DNA of 64,000 nt from Jaltomata sinuosa (GCA_003996215.1 QJPP01000687.1:367119-431118), one strand, 5' to 3'. Numbered from the stretch's first letter, positions 22,518-35,504 are shown. Program-made: numbers and translations. The notes: generated by a model not told the origin, from the letters alone.

Positions 22518-25102
22518 ATGGTCAGTTCACTAACTAATTTTATTTGTTCATATTGTTAAACATCTATTTATCAATCTTCTAGGCTTGCTCAGTTTCGTTA
22601 GTATTTTTTTAAATTTTTTTTTAATGGTTTATAGTGTAGATTCAAATGGGATTTTTTTTCTAGAGCTAAAACGTGTGTAGAAACATTTTTTAATTACTGG
22701 GTTTATGGAAAAATCCAAACTTTGTGAAGGTCACATTGGGTTTGTTTTCATTTTTGCTGGGGTCATTTATGTTATCAAGAATAATTTGTTTGATTTTTCT
22801 TTTGATTTTACAGTATGTTTGGGTGGTTGTTTACCTACTGTATTGTATTGTGTTGTGTTGTTAGTTTAAACACCAACAATTAAATTTTATTGTATCGTAT
22901 CGTTAAGTCCATTGTTAGTTAAGTCCCATTTTGTGTAACGATGGATTTGGTGTGATCGCATTGTTACCTTATTTTTTCTTATTATTCAATAATTTTTATA
23001 GGAGCTCTACTCTGTACCTAACTACTGAAAACGATACAATATATCCAAATGGTGTATTCATTAAACAATATGTATATATGCTACAATATGAAACAATATG
23101 TAACAGCCGTACAAACAGTGTTAAGGATCAGTTTCAGGTTTCATTTATGTGGTTTCTTATTTTATGTTTACCTTCGTGGGACAAGGAGATTGTGGGGTTT
23201 GAAGCCAACAATTACTTGTTTAATATTTTGTTAATGAAACTGTAGTTTTGACCAAGCTAGTAGGTGCTAGGATAGGTTGAGATAAATCAGTAGTAGGTGC
23301 TGGGATAGGTTGAGATAAATCAGTGTTCTACTTGTAGTGTTGGACATTGTCTACTGGTTGTATACAATTTTCTTGTAAATAACTAATTTTTTTGATCATC
23401 AAATCTTTTTAGTTCCATCACTTTCTCAGTCTATTCAATTGTCTAGATGTGGTACTCAGTTCCATTGCCCTTTTCCCGACATATTTAGGGAAGATTAGTG
23501 TTTATATGGCGTTGAACCCTGACCTTTACATGGGTTATGTGGCTTAATTTTTAGTTTTATGATGGGTTTGGCAATTTACTCTTAAATCAATTGAATAAAT
23601 GGAGGTGCTAAATAGTCTTTGATAGGCCCATTCAACGGGTTTGATACTATAAATGTGCCTTATATAGTATTAGTCATGAATTATTAGAACATAATATTTA
23701 TGGAAGAGTATATTCTTTGTTGAGATAATTTTGCTATCCCTGATCCTTAGACCATAAAGTGGTTGCTTGGTTCTGTGGTATACATCATATTGCATACTTG
23801 GCGGAGCTTCACATTGTCGAAAACAAATTGCACGTTGAAGATATATTGAAAAAAATTTATATTAAAACTTGGCTTACATTTATTTACAGGCTAGAGGTTT
23901 GAAGAAGCATCTGAAGAGGCTCAATGCCCCAAAGCATTGGATGCTTGATAAGCTTGGTGGAGCATTTGTAAGTAAATTATCTTTGGTCATGGTGTTTTCT
24001 AAATAACTCGAGATGATTTGGAGCTGCTTTAGCTAATTTATTTTTGTTTTTTTGCTCTATAGGCTCCCAAGCCGTCCTCTGGTCCACACAAATCAAGGGA
24101 GTGCTTGCCATTGATCATTATCTTGCGAAACAGGTTGAAGTATGCTCTCACATACCGAGAGGTGATCTCAATTTTGATGCAACGACAAGTTCTGGTTGAT
24201 GGGAAAGTGAGGACAGATAAGACATATCCAGCTGGTTTCATGGGTAAATGCACTTTATCTACATTTTTATTTTGATGTTTACCGAGTTTAAGCATTTGTT
24301 TTATAATTATACTTGAAAAGAATAATAAAACAATGGTTGAAAAGTTAGTTTGATAGTTAAACCAAATGGCATTTTCTCTTTCTTTCGGCTGTCTGGCTTT
24401 GTTTTGCTCCTTGACAATGAATGATGCTAATTTTTTCTATATACAGATGTCGTTTCAATCCCGAAGACTAATGAGAGCTTCCGTCTCCTTTATGACACCA
24501 AAGGCCGATTCCGTCTTCACTCACTTAGGGATGAGGAAGCCAAGGTAGATTAATATTATAACTTTTTGCATTTGGGATGAATTTCTCTGGTAGATTCATT
24601 TGCTGGCCTTGTAATGTTTACTTGTGGTATACTGCTCTTATTTGAACTTTTTTCTTCCTATTGGCAGTTGAAGCTTTGCAAGGTCCGCTCTGTGCAGTTT
24701 GGTCAGAAGGGGATTCCATACTTGAACACTTACGATGGAAGAACAATCCGCTATCCTGATCCTCTCATTAAGGCGAACGATACGATTAAGCTGGACTTGG
24801 AATCTAACAAGATTGTTGATTTCATCAAGTTTGACGTTGGGAATGTTGTGATGGTGACTGGAGGTAGAAACAGAGGACGTGTTGGTGTTATTAAGAACAG
24901 GGAGAAGCATAAGGGTAGCTTTGAGACCGTCCACATTCAGGATTCGCAGGGTCATGAATTTGCTACACGTTTGGGGAATGTGTTCACTCTTGGCAAGGGT
25001 ACTAAGCCGTGGGTTTCACTACCTAAGGGTAAAGGAATTAAGTTGACCATCATTGAAGAGGCACGGAAGAGGCTGGCTGCTCAATCTGCTACCACTGCTT
25101 AA
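22518..25102 (+). CDS. RPS4: 40S ribosomal protein S4 (eS4), copy 2
   Basis: Coding exons 22518-22520 (ATG only), 23890-23967, 24063-24243, 24447-24544, 24668-25102; 264 aa, same exon lengths as copies 1 and 3 (3, 78, 181, 98, 435 nt). GT-AG introns. Same S4 and KOW regions; C-terminus KLTIIEEARKRLAAQSATTA. Coding exons are nearly identical to the other copies while introns differ by many small changes, so selection or gene conversion holds the protein constant. Intron 1 is about 1.37 kb. Confidence 0.97.
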
Positions 25103-25831
25103 ACTGTCTCGGTTGTTTCATCCACTGTCCAAGTCAGTTTCATGTTGTTGCAGCGTGTTAAAGTTAAGTTTTGTAGTTTGGTCTCTTTGTTTAGTAATAC
25201 TTATTTTATTCTGCGAAATGAATATTTGTGTACTTGGTATTAGTATGCCTAGCATTTTGATGAGAAAATGATTAGACTCCTTTATGGATCAATTTTTCGT
25301 TCTTTTTGTTCCAGATTTGGATAAGAGTTTCTCCTTTCCCCGTTTGCTTTAAGCCATTCAATGTTCGTTAAGATACGAGGTTACTGCCGAGGGTTTGTGT
25401 TTGCTGCATTCTATCATTTTCGAGATTCTGTATAACTTGGCTTCTGTGTTTTGTTTCCTGTTAGTATGCTCCGATTTGCTCTCGTCTTAGGTTAGATTAG
25501 CAATTCAACTAAGTCACCCGGTTGCTGCTATCTTCAACCAGCACAAGATTACGTAGCTGTACTCACTTGGTGTTCTCTTGTTTGCTAGGATTTGAAGCGT
25601 TGATCGCTGAGGGTCTTTTCCCACACCATTAGGCCAGACCTATTGGACCATTTAGGCCTTTTGTCAGCCGTTTCTCGTTCGAGCTGCTTTAAATATATTT
25701 GGACACACTTGGTTAACACATTTTACATTGTGGTTAGTTGTTTCTTTTCACATTGTTTGGGGTGAGCATGACTGGAGTAGTTGAGTTTTGATGGATTTTG
25801 CTCGAATTTCTTCTGGGGATTTGAGCTGAGA

Positions 25832-25945
25832 GTTTATCGGAAACAACCTCTCTAGCTCGGTAGCGGTAAGGTCTGCATACACTTTACTCTCCTCAGATCC
25901 CACTTTGTGCCTTTGTGGGATTACACCGGGTATGTTGTTATTTGT
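25832..25945 (+). mobile_element. TS-type SINE
   Basis: Plus orientation: 'tatcggaaacaacctctcta', 'ggtaaggtctgcatacactt', 'cagatcccactttgtg', 'attacaccgggtatgttgtt'. Moderately diverged from the family. Confidence 0.8.
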
Positions 25946-26699
25946 GTTATGCTGGGGAGTTGATAGAGTTATACATCATATGTTAGCGAGATCCATCAAA
26001 GTTGCCATGATTTTTGCATATACCTTTCTTGATATTTGTTCTTATATTTTTCCGTGTAACACCTTGAGATAGAAAGATTGTTTCCGATAGATCCTCTAGT
26101 CAAGGAAAAAATCCGTTTTCATATCGGAACACAACAAATCTTCATTACTATTGTTTCATCAACAGTCTTGGAAGAAAAATTAAAGCTTGTAAATAATTTT
26201 CTTCAAATAAATTTAAAGGGATAACTTATATATTCAATCTTTACGATATGTGGGCTGAGTGTATAAATTCCGTATTCAGAGTCGCCATTTAATTTGTACC
26301 TTTCGTATTTTATTTTTACAAGTTTATTCGTTTGAAAACAATTTAAATATGCGCGATTGAAATTAAAAATTTATCTTTAATTTTAGATTTTTTGACTAAA
26401 GTGAATGAAAATTGGTCTAAATTTTAGTTTTCTATTTCTGAATTTTTTTGGTTCTTCGAATTTGAAATTGAACACCCAAATCTTTTCAAAAGAAACTCAA
26501 ATTTCAAAACTAAGTTTCATATTTCATAAAAAAACAAACCTAGATAATCATTTTGGTAGACAACAACAAATTTAAATAAATATTTGATTAAAAACATGCA
26601 AATTCTATTTAGAGATTGTATGTACATGCCAATTTTCTTCTTTGTATGAGAAGTATCAAAGAAAAATCACGAGATGTGGCAAACATCTAAATTGTGTTT

Positions 26700-27025
26700 A
26701 CGATACATAACTACGGCTTTAAAGAATTATGAAATATAGCTATATTTTGGGGTTTGGTAGCAAGCACACAATACACGTGCGCTTTGATATATTATGCGTG
26801 CTAATACAATTATTTCACGCGTTTTCAGCTGATACAATATGCATTGATACAACTGATATCACCATCTGATAGTTGATACCCGCCGACTCAATACAACTCT
26901 TTTGTTAATACAACTGATATTTGCTTGTTACAACTCTTCCGCCTAATACAACAACTATTGATATGTTTCATAAATACACAGCATATAGCCATGTTTCGTA
27001 ATTACGCTATAAACTATAGCTATTA
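26700..27025. mobile_element. MITE-like element upstream of RPS4-3
   Basis: Left 'gaattatgaaatatagctat' and right 'atagccatgtttcgtaatta' are imperfect inverted ends. The interior repeats 'gatacaac' and 'aatacaac' words. It ends about 30 bp before the conserved RPS4 promoter block, so the insertion stopped just short of the site II motifs. Confidence 0.5.
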
Positions 27026-27054
27026 ATGATATTTTCTCTCTAGTATCAATTGGT

Positions 27055-27216
27055 TGGAGGCCCAAACTAGTAATAACCCATTAAAAGGCCAGCCCAACTT
27101 AACCAAAGCCCAGTAGATAGAGGGCTTCCAAGGTTAACTACTTAAACAAAAATTAGGGTTCAAGAAATTCTCTCGTCTTCTTCAACGAAGCAGCAGAAAA
27201 TACAGAGAAAGCCAAA
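27055..27216 (+). promoter_or_regulatory. RPS4-3 promoter and leader
   Basis: 'ggaggcccaaactag', 'ccagcccaact', 'aaagcccagtag' (site II type), 'gggcttccaaggttaacta', telo-box 'ttagggtt' and 'tctcgtcttcttcaacga' leader. Nearly identical to the copy 1 block, in the same order and spacing. Confidence 0.8.
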
Positions 27217-30200
27217 ATGGTTAGTTCTTCTATACTCCATTTTTTCACTCACTAATTTTGCTTCTACATACTGTCATGCATCTATTTATCAATCTTTTAG
27301 GCTTGTTGATTTTTTTTTTTTTTTTTTTTTTTTGTGGTTTGTATAGCATAGATTCAAATGGCAGTTTCCTATTAGAGCTAAAAATCAAAACTTGGGTTTA
27401 GTTTAGAAACATTTTTTAGTTACTGGGTCGGTAGAAAAATCAAAACTTTGTGAAGGACACATTGGGATTTGTTAGTACATATTTTTTTGTGGCTTATAGT
27501 ATAGTGTCAAATTGGATTTTTTTTTTCTAAACCTAAAACGTATGTAGAAACATCCTTTTTAATTATTGGGTCTGTAGAAAAATCAAAACTTTGTGAAGGA
27601 AATATGAGATGGGTTTTGTTAGTACATTTTTTTGGGGGTTTTAGAATAGTGTCAAATTGAAACTTTTTTTTCTAGGCCTAAAATATATGTAGAAACATTT
27701 TTTAGTTATTGGGTTTGTAGAAATATCAAAACTTTGTGAAGGAACCAATGGGGTTTGTTCCATTTTTGCATAATGTCTGATTTGCCTTATGGTTTAAGGA
27801 TCAGTTCAGGATTTATTTATGTGGTTTTTGATTTATGCTATGTTGCTCGGACTCTTCAAAAATGTCATCGTGTGTCCTTCCATTCAGCCCATTGGGCAGT
27901 CTTTACCCTTCCTAATCGAAGAGCCATATGAGACAAACAACCAACTAGCTTATATCCTTCACTGCGAAACTGCTTCTGCTTCACCTGGGTTGTCTCCTAA
28001 ATGCGGACTGGAACTTATCTACTTCAATAGTTCGCTAACCACTCGGATGGGATCCTCCAGAAAGGCACCAATTTTGGAGGACCGACATGCACCCGTCAGC
28101 ATTTCTGAAGAGTCTGATCAACATATGATTTATGTATTCATTCACAGGATGAAGAGATTGTGGAGTTTTGAAGCCAAAATTTACTTGTTTAATATTTTGC
28201 TAGTGAAACTTTAGTTTATGTATTGTAAAAATTCCTTCTTGTAGTTTTGCTGTAGAGATTCGACCTGAAAACTCATAGCTTCCTGGATTGGTTCAAATAA
28301 TCATTGTTTCAACTTGTAGTTGTGGAATGAATAGTTGGTCATCAAAATATTTTAGTTCTATTACTTTCTCAGTCTATTCTATTGTCTTGGTGTGAAACTC
28401 AGTTCCGTTGCCATTTCGTGCGTATTTATGGGTGATGAGTGTTTAGAGAGGGTTGAGCCATGCCATTTACGTGATCTATATGGCTTATTTTATAGTTCTA
28501 TGATGGGTTTGGTCATTTACTCTTTAATCAATTGAATAGAAAGAGGCTGTAAATGATATTCGGATAGGTTTGATACTATAACTGTCCCTTATAGTATGTG
28601 TCATGAATTCTGAAAACCTCGTTTATAGAAGAGTGTTTTCCTTCTTGAGACAATTTTGCCATCCCTCGTGTCTATTGATCCTTAGACCATAAAGTGGTTG
28701 CTTGGTTTTGTGTTATACATCATATTGCATACTTAGCGTTGGTATACATTTTTGGAAACAAATCGCATGTTGAAGATATATTTGAGTAAAATTTATATAG
28801 TAACTTGGACTTACATTGATTTTTACAGGCTAGAGGTTTGAAGAAGCATCTGAAGAGGCTCAATGCCCCAAAGCATTGGATGCTTGATAAACTTGGTGGA
28901 GCATTTGTAAGTGAATTATCTTTGGTCATGGTATTTTCTAAGTAACTCGAGATGATTTAGAGCTGCTTTACCTAAAAAAAATTCTGTCTTTTGCTCTATA
29001 GGCTCCCAAACCGTCCTCTGGTCCACACAAATCAAGGGAGTGCTTGCCATTGATCATTATCTTGCGAAACAGGTTGAAGTATGCTCTCACATACCGAGAG
29101 GTGATCTCAATTTTGATGCAACGACAAGTTCTGGTTGATGGGAAAGTGAGGACAGATAAGACATATCCAGCTGGTTTCATGGGTAAATGCCTTTATCTAC
29201 ATTTTCCATTTTTTGGTATCTTTTTTAATGCTCCTATATTTCATCCTGTATTTGATGTATACGGAGTTTTAGCATCTGTCTTATATATTTGATTTATCAT
29301 AATTATACTAGATTAGAATATTAAAACAATTGTTGGAAAGTCTATTTGATAGATAAAACACCGCATCGATGTTTATTTTTTTTGAATAATTTAATGAATT
29401 TGAATTCTTAAAGTTGCCCAGAACTAGAATAGTGTCTAAGATTTTGTAACATCCTAAACAGAAAATATGTCATATAAATTGGAGCCTCTGGAGTACTATG
29501 GATAGGGTGGTCTGTTTGTCAATAAAAGTTTTTTTTCAATAACCAAATGGCATTTCTCTTTCTTTGGGCTGTCTGGCAATTTAAAATATGTACTATTATA
29601 ACTCCTTGACAATGAATAATACTAACTTTCTATATAATACAGATGTCGTTTCAATTCCGAAGACTAATGAGAGCTTCCGTCTCCTTTATGACACCAAGGG
29701 CCGATTCCGTCTTCACTCACTCAGGGATGAGGAAGCCAAGGTAGATTAATATTATAGCTTCTTGCATTTGTGATGAATTTCTCTGTTAGATGCATTTTCT
29801 GGCCTTGTACAGTTTACTTGTGGTATACTGCTCTTATTCGAATTTTTTTCTTTCTATTGGCAGTTTAAGCTCTGCAAGGTCCGCTCTGTGCAATTTGGCC
29901 AGAAGGGGATCCCATACCTGAATACTTATGATGGAAGAACAATCCGCTATCCTGATCCTCTCATCAAGGCCAACGATACCATAAAGCTGGACTTGGAATC
30001 TAACAAGATTGTTGATTTCATCAAGTTTGACGTTGGGAATGTTGTGATGGTGACTGGAGGTAGAAACAGAGGACGTGTTGGTGTTCTTAAGAACAGGGAG
30101 AAGCATAAGGGTAGCTTTGAAACTGTCCACATTCAGGACTCGCAGGGTCATGAATTTGCTACACGTTTGGGGAATGTGTTCACTCTTGGCAAGGGTACTA

Positions 30201-30298
30201 AGCCGTGGGTTTCACTACCCAAGGGTAAAGGAATTAAGTTGACCATCATCGAGGAGGCACGGAAGAGGCTGGCTGCTCAATCTGCCGTCACTGCTTAA
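27217..30298 (+). CDS. RPS4: 40S ribosomal protein S4 (eS4), copy 3
   Basis: Coding exons 27217-27219 (ATG only), 28829-28906, 29002-29182, 29643-29740, 29864-30298; 264 aa, GT-AG introns, frame intact. Differences from copies 1 and 2: the first codon of exon 5 is TTT (Phe) where the others have Leu; one Ile in the KOW region is Leu (GRVGVLKNRE); C-terminus AAQSAVTA. Intron 1 contains three diverged repeats of a block with 'gtagaaaaatcaaaactttg' and a MITE-like insert at 27838-28122. Probably functional, given full-length frame and promoter. Confidence 0.97.
27838..28122. mobile_element. MITE-like repeat with foreign interior, RPS4-3 intron 1
   Basis: Termini 'atgttgctcggactcttcaa' and 'tctgaagagtctgatcaac' are imperfect inverted repeats, the same type as 3188-3307. 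The interior, about 27880-28050, is not part of that short repeat type as seen in the other copy. It has balanced composition and an open frame, so it may be captured or organellar DNA. I do not recognise it. Confidence 0.45.
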
Positions 30299-31159
30299 AC
30301 TGTCTCGGTTCGTTCATCCACTGTTCAAGTCAATTTCACGTTTTTGCAGCGTGGATAAAGTTAAGTTTTGTAGTCTCGTGTTCAAATGTTTCACTTTGTT
30401 TAGTAATTCATATTTTATTCCGCGAGCAGCCTTTTGAATATTTGTGTTTTTGGTTTGAGCATGCCTAGCATTTTGATGAGAAGATGATTAAACTCCTTTA
30501 TGGATCAAATCGGGTTCTTTTTGTTCCAGATTTGAAAAAGAGTTTCTCCTTTCCCAGTTTGCTTTAAGCCATCAAATAGTAGCTAAGATGCTAGGTTACT
30601 GGCGAGGGTGGTATTTGCTGCATTCTATATCATTTCAAGATTCTGGTCATCTTGGCTTCTGTGCTTTTTGTCCTTCTAGTATGCATTTTGCTGATCAGAT
30701 ACTTTGAGTATATGATTGTACCGGTACCAATTTGCTATCTCGTCTAGATCAGTCTGCTCAAGCTGTTTTGGTAGCATCCATGGTTCCATCATCCATACCA
30801 GTTAACTATATTGTCTTGGTTGGTTTAGCAATACGACTAATTCACCAGGTACCTTCTATCTTCCACCAGCACTCACCAATGTTGAGGTAGATGGAAATAA
30901 ATCACTTGATGTTCTCGTCGGCTAGGACACTCAGTGTCGTCTCCCACACCACTAGGCCAGATCCATTGGACCATTTTAGTCTTTTGTCTGCCTTTTGAAG
31001 GACTACTAAAAGTATGGTGGGAGTGAAATTCATATTGGAACACAACAACGTATCTAGTATAGTCCACAACTGGAGTTTTTACTCTGATATTCGTAAGGTT
31101 TTAGAACAGTAGATCCTCGATTCAAGAAAATCATTTTTCATATTCGAAGCAAACAAACT

Positions 31160-31490
31160 TTGGAATTCTCATTTTGAGCTTCTCAACTATGGGTAGACTT
31201 CAACCATAGAACCCTGTTCAATAAGTGGAATGCATTAGCTGTCCGCTCTCAGGTTAGGCGGGTGGCCGACTTTCAGTACTTTCTGCCAACTCGATTTCAA
31301 TACTATAAGTAAGCTCCTCATCGCATAAGTAAGAAAGTTCAGCTACAGAGGGTAAAGAGAGGGGTGTTCAATCACTTGACGGTAAGGAGAGGGGCGGACG
31401 GAAATTCTAATAATTCTCTTCCTTCCTTCCGGTCTGCGAGCGTCCCATCTTTTTCTTACTTGAATGAAGAAAAACTAGGCAGTAACCATA
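31160..31490. other. Possible organellar (mitochondrial) insert, unit 1
   Basis: A GC-richer patch with 'caggttaggcgggtggccga', 'gtaaggagaggggcggacgg' and 'cttccttccttccggtctgc', unlike its AT-rich surroundings and in the style of plant mitochondrial intergenic DNA. Repeated at 38274-38604 because of the tandem duplication. Stylistic evidence only. Confidence 0.35.
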
Positions 31491-32634
31491 GAAATGAAAA
31501 CATAGCTTGAAATTCTTTTATGTGCCACACCATCTAGATGGCACCTAAAACATCAAATTTGGCATCGTGTGAATTAACGAAGCATGTTCGATTTTTCAAA
31601 AAAAAAAAAAAAACTCCTCACCTGAACATTTCAAACCTACCTTAAGCAGCATTTTGCAGAAACCATCCATTTGCCTCTATAAAAACATTTCACATAAATC
31701 ATATTAATCAAATCTTCAAATTGGAAAACCCCTCTTAAGTAGTAGCAAACAGCAAGGAGAAAAAAGGGTATCGCTCAGGGTAAGTGAACAACCCTACCTT
31801 TTAGTCTCCAGGTAAGGGAGTATATCATCCTAGACATTCATATGACATTCGATATGAAGTCATAATTTCTAATTAATGTTTGAACATGCGAGTCGGGTTC
31901 ATGATTTCAATATTTTTTAAAAGTATAGAATTAACCCACAAATTTTTCCATCAATCAAATATGGAAAGGTTAAAAAATGTTTTCTGAAAAATAATATTGT
32001 CCTACTTACCTCACAATCGAAGTGCCAAATTTTCTTAATTTTTAGATTATCATATCAGACTTAATCCGGAAAAATGGCATATTATAGATCAAAGGTTGCA
32101 AAAGTCTAAAAAATATGTGCTTAAGGTCTCTCCAATTTGAGGGCTCGAGGCAAGACTTCCATTTCCATTTAAAAAGAAAATGAAGCAAAAAGGTAAATAT
32201 TGTTTTTTTTAAAATTTATTCTTATTTAAACATTTACTAAGTAAATGTTAATATATCGAAAAAAAATCATAGTAAATAAGTACTACTACTATTTAGTTAA
32301 GGGTAATTTAATAAATAAACTAAATTATAAAAACAATCTTCGCATCGTCAGTACATAAAGCTTAAATAGATCTCATACAATTCATCATCTCATTAATTAG
32401 TACTCAAAAGTGCTACAAATAATACATTCATTTGTTAGAAATCCAAAACACATTGTATTACAAGTTACAAAAAGATGAACAAACAAATCTTCATTCTTAA
32501 CCAGACGTCTTGGATTTGTGTCTCCTCGGATAAGGAGTCACCTTTGTTAGGGAGCGCTTTATCCCTTATATGAGACTTTTCGGCGCGAATCCAAATGTAG
32601 ATGGGAAACCAAAAAAAGATGACCAAACAAATAA

Positions 32635-34087
32635 TTAATTTGAATTATTTATAATCTGCAATAAGCTGAGGTACTCTTGCAGATTATTATTATTATTATT
32701 ATCATCAATTTGAATATCAGGAAAATTATAATTATTATTATTGTCCATTTGTATGCATAATATTTCAGCTTGGGCTATAGCAAGTTGCATTTCTAATTGT
32801 GAAATTTGATTTTGTAAAAAAGAAATAGCAGCAACACAACCATAAACAGGATCTCTAATTCTTGCATTTGCTTCATATACTAAACTGTTTACTGCATCTG
32901 CTCTTTGCTGTATAGGTAATTCCTGAAAAATATAAAAGTAAGATCAAAATAACAGAAATTAATTAAATGTAAATAATTTCTATACTATCAGATCACTTAG
33001 AGTGCGTTGGCCGTATATACGAAAACGATTATCATGCACTTATAGTTAAGGTAACAAACAATAGGGACATTGGTCTTTATGGTAAGCACATGAATCTGTG
33101 GTCTTCCTGTAAAATTAAATATATAATTTTTAAAATTGATATAATAGTATTTGTTGACGCCTATGCGACCAAAATGTTCAATAGTGCAGTTTTTCCTTCT
33201 TTTTTTTAATAGTGCGCTCATATTCTGAAAATCCTGAATTTGCCTGAGGTGGTATATAACCTAATCCTTTAGTTTGAGGAATCAATACTAATATAAAAGA
33301 ATCCCATAAACAAACTCGTCAGGTTTTTACAATAGTGTTCAATATCTACTATATATATAAAAAGATAATAATTATACACACACGGTTAGAAATTTTGATA
33401 AAAGAGATTCATTCTGCTGCTCTAGCTCCGCCCCATGGAGGATCGGAGGAGGGGTCAGAAAGAATAACAATAATATACCCAGTGTAATTCCATAAAGTGG
33501 GGTCTGAGGAGGGTACTCTAAAGCAGTATAGAGAAAGAGTAACAAAAATGAGGAAAGTCATGGCAAAAATACTATAGACAACCTGACAAATCATCTTAAA
33601 TAATGGTCACCATAACACGATAAAACGATAATCGAAGTGTAAAAAACCACAGACAATAACCAAACTCAAAGGACAACAAACCCTAAGAGTAATACTATGA
33701 CTAATAGCATAGAAGAATGAGCGAGACAACGCTCTCCATAACCTCCAATTAAGGTCATGTTCCCGGTAAGTTAAAACTGCATTACGTCCTGTCTAATCAC
33801 CTCTCCTCAATACTTCTTCGGCCTACCTCTACCTCTCTTGAAACCATTCATAGCCTACCTCTCAACAGAGGTCACAAAGAACTTATTAAAATTAGAGGGA
33901 GAGGAAAAAATAAAAAAGGAAATAAAACCTGTAGCATCTTGCTAATATTGCTAGCACCAAAAACTTTGTGAACAATGGCAAACTTGTGTGGGTCATCTGG
34001 TGGAAAATATGGAGCAAATATGCAGTCCTTTGCACACCTACGCCTCAACAATTTACAAGATGCACAAGGAGAAGAAGTTCCACCCAT
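32635..34087 (-). CDS. LOB-domain (LBD12-like, class I) transcription factor, unit 1
   Basis: Two exons on the minus strand: 34087-33929 and 32922-32635 (148 aa). GT-AG intron of about 1 kb at the position usual for LBD genes, after SKMLQ. Zinc-binding CX2CX6CX3C at C8-x2-C11-x6-C18-x3-C22, then the GAS block with VHKVFGASNISKML, then DPVYGC and a leucine-rich coiled segment ISFLQNQISQLEMQL. The C-terminus has two Asn runs and ends LLQIINNSN. These nuclear DNA-binding proteins act in organ boundary and lateral organ development; LBD12 is my closest match by memory of MGG..SPCASCKLLRRRC. TATAAATA lies at 34229-34236 on the minus strand, about 150 bp before the ATG. The intron contains SINE/LINE scraps. 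An in-frame ATG nine codons upstream (34114) is less likely. Confidence 0.93.
33460..33870 (-). mobile_element. TS/RTE LINE 3' fragment in LBD intron, unit 1
   Basis: Plus reading: 'aacaataatatacccagtgt', 'ccataaagtggggtctgagg' (TS-type tail), then the LINE-like tail, then about 33777-33870 whose minus-strand translation has GRGRPKKY and EVIRQD, the C-terminal end of RTE-type reverse transcriptase proteins. The same order occurs at 58839-59455. Confidence 0.6.
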
Positions 34088-34312
34088 TTTGAATAACAAA
34101 GAGAAATAAAGCAAGAGAGATAAATTAAAGAAGATGTAGTAATAATAATACTACAATTATATACTTAGCTAGATAGGACAAATTAATTAAAAGTGTAGTT
34201 TGTAAGACCAAATGAGGTGGGAACACCCTATTTATAATGATTTAGTTTACAAGGAGGAAGTAAGTCCCGTGTACATGTTGAATTGATTGACAAATAAAAT
34301 ATGAAATTAATC

Positions 34313-34509
34313 TCTTTTTTTTTTTTTTTTAATGATCGTGGTGTTCGAGTCAGTTTTTACCACCTTCCACCAGCAACAGGTAACAGGTAACTATGTCCAC
34401 CAAGATGAGAAGAATCACCTAGTATTTTTTTTTGTCTCCGTTGGAATTTGAACCTAAGACCTCATGATTCTTTGACCTACTTCATTGACTATTAGACCAC
34501 ACCCTTGGA
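34313..34509 (-). mobile_element. tRNA-derived SINE (Au/SolS type) with poly(A), unit 1
   Basis: On the minus strand it begins 'tccaagggtgtggtctaata' (A-box-like), continues with a B-box-like 'ggttcaaattcc', then 'ctaggtgattcttctcatc', 'gttacctgttacctgttgct', and ends in a poly(A) run (34313-34330 as T on plus). Located just upstream of the LBD promoter. Confidence 0.75.
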
Positions 34510-35444
34510 TGCAAAGTATGAATTTAACTGTTACAAATAATATATATGTATATATAGATAAATTTTAAAAAATTTATAACATATTAAATTAATACAAATA
34601 AAAAACTAAGAAAACATGCAACGTAGATAGAAACCACATATAAAAGTGGACGGAAAATGAAAAACAAGCCAACAATAAAAAAAAACAAGCAATGTACAAT
34701 TATTTGAATCTCTTTTTTCTGTTAATTTTATTGACAATAATTGAATAAGTAATAATTAAAAAAAAAATAGTAAAAGATGATTTTATCTAAAACAAAGTCT
34801 TTTAGTAAGACGTACATGAGAAACAAAACTTATCGATTTTAAAATCTGAATTCACCGCTAATTTTTAGATGACCTAATTGTGTACGCGATAGAATAAGTC
34901 ATCATAGAAAATATCAAATGTAAAGAAGTTGACCACCGCCATGGCTTGTGATGGGTTGGCAATCCACAAAGTTTGAAATAGTGCCTTTGACTCATCTTAT
35001 AATTAGTTTTATTATGCATAACTAGATACTAATTAATTAATCTCTATATCTACATTTATTTTGCACTAGTCAATTCACGTTTTGTGGAGCTTGGGAATAG
35101 ATTTATCGTATACAGTCTTATCTTTACATGTTTAATTCTCTAAATTTTACTACAATAATTCTTACCATCGCATCAAATGCTCTTTAAATCTTGAATATGG
35201 TAGAAATTATTTTCGATTTTTTACCCTAAGTGTTGTGGCCGTTTGATAAAATTAAAGCATAATACATAAATATGCATTTTAACTTGGCCTCAGCTGATAT
35301 TTATGTCTTCCAACTTTGGGTGTGCACAACTAGACACTTAAATTTGTATAAAATTAAATAAGTAAAACACACGTCTTACGTGACGTTCTAAGTTTTTATG
35401 TTTAATTCCATGTGAATGTCTGCCAACAAACATTCACGTCGAGT

Positions 35445-35504
<60 letters not shown>

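Larger units (their letters stand above)
25103..27054. other. Intergenic between RPS4-2 and RPS4-3
   Basis: The 3' flank homologous to the sister copies runs to about 25500. It contains a plus-strand TS-type SINE at about 25832-25945 and a further SINE scrap at 26060-26110 ('gattgtttccgatagatcct'). An unclassified element lies at about 26700-27025. No gene found. Confidence 0.55.

Noticed and set aside
27819..28214. 131-codon frame in RPS4-3 intron 1 as an independent gene
   Set aside because: It starts and ends in intron sequence shared by other RPS4 copies and crosses both ends of a MITE-like repeat; only its interior is worth a look.
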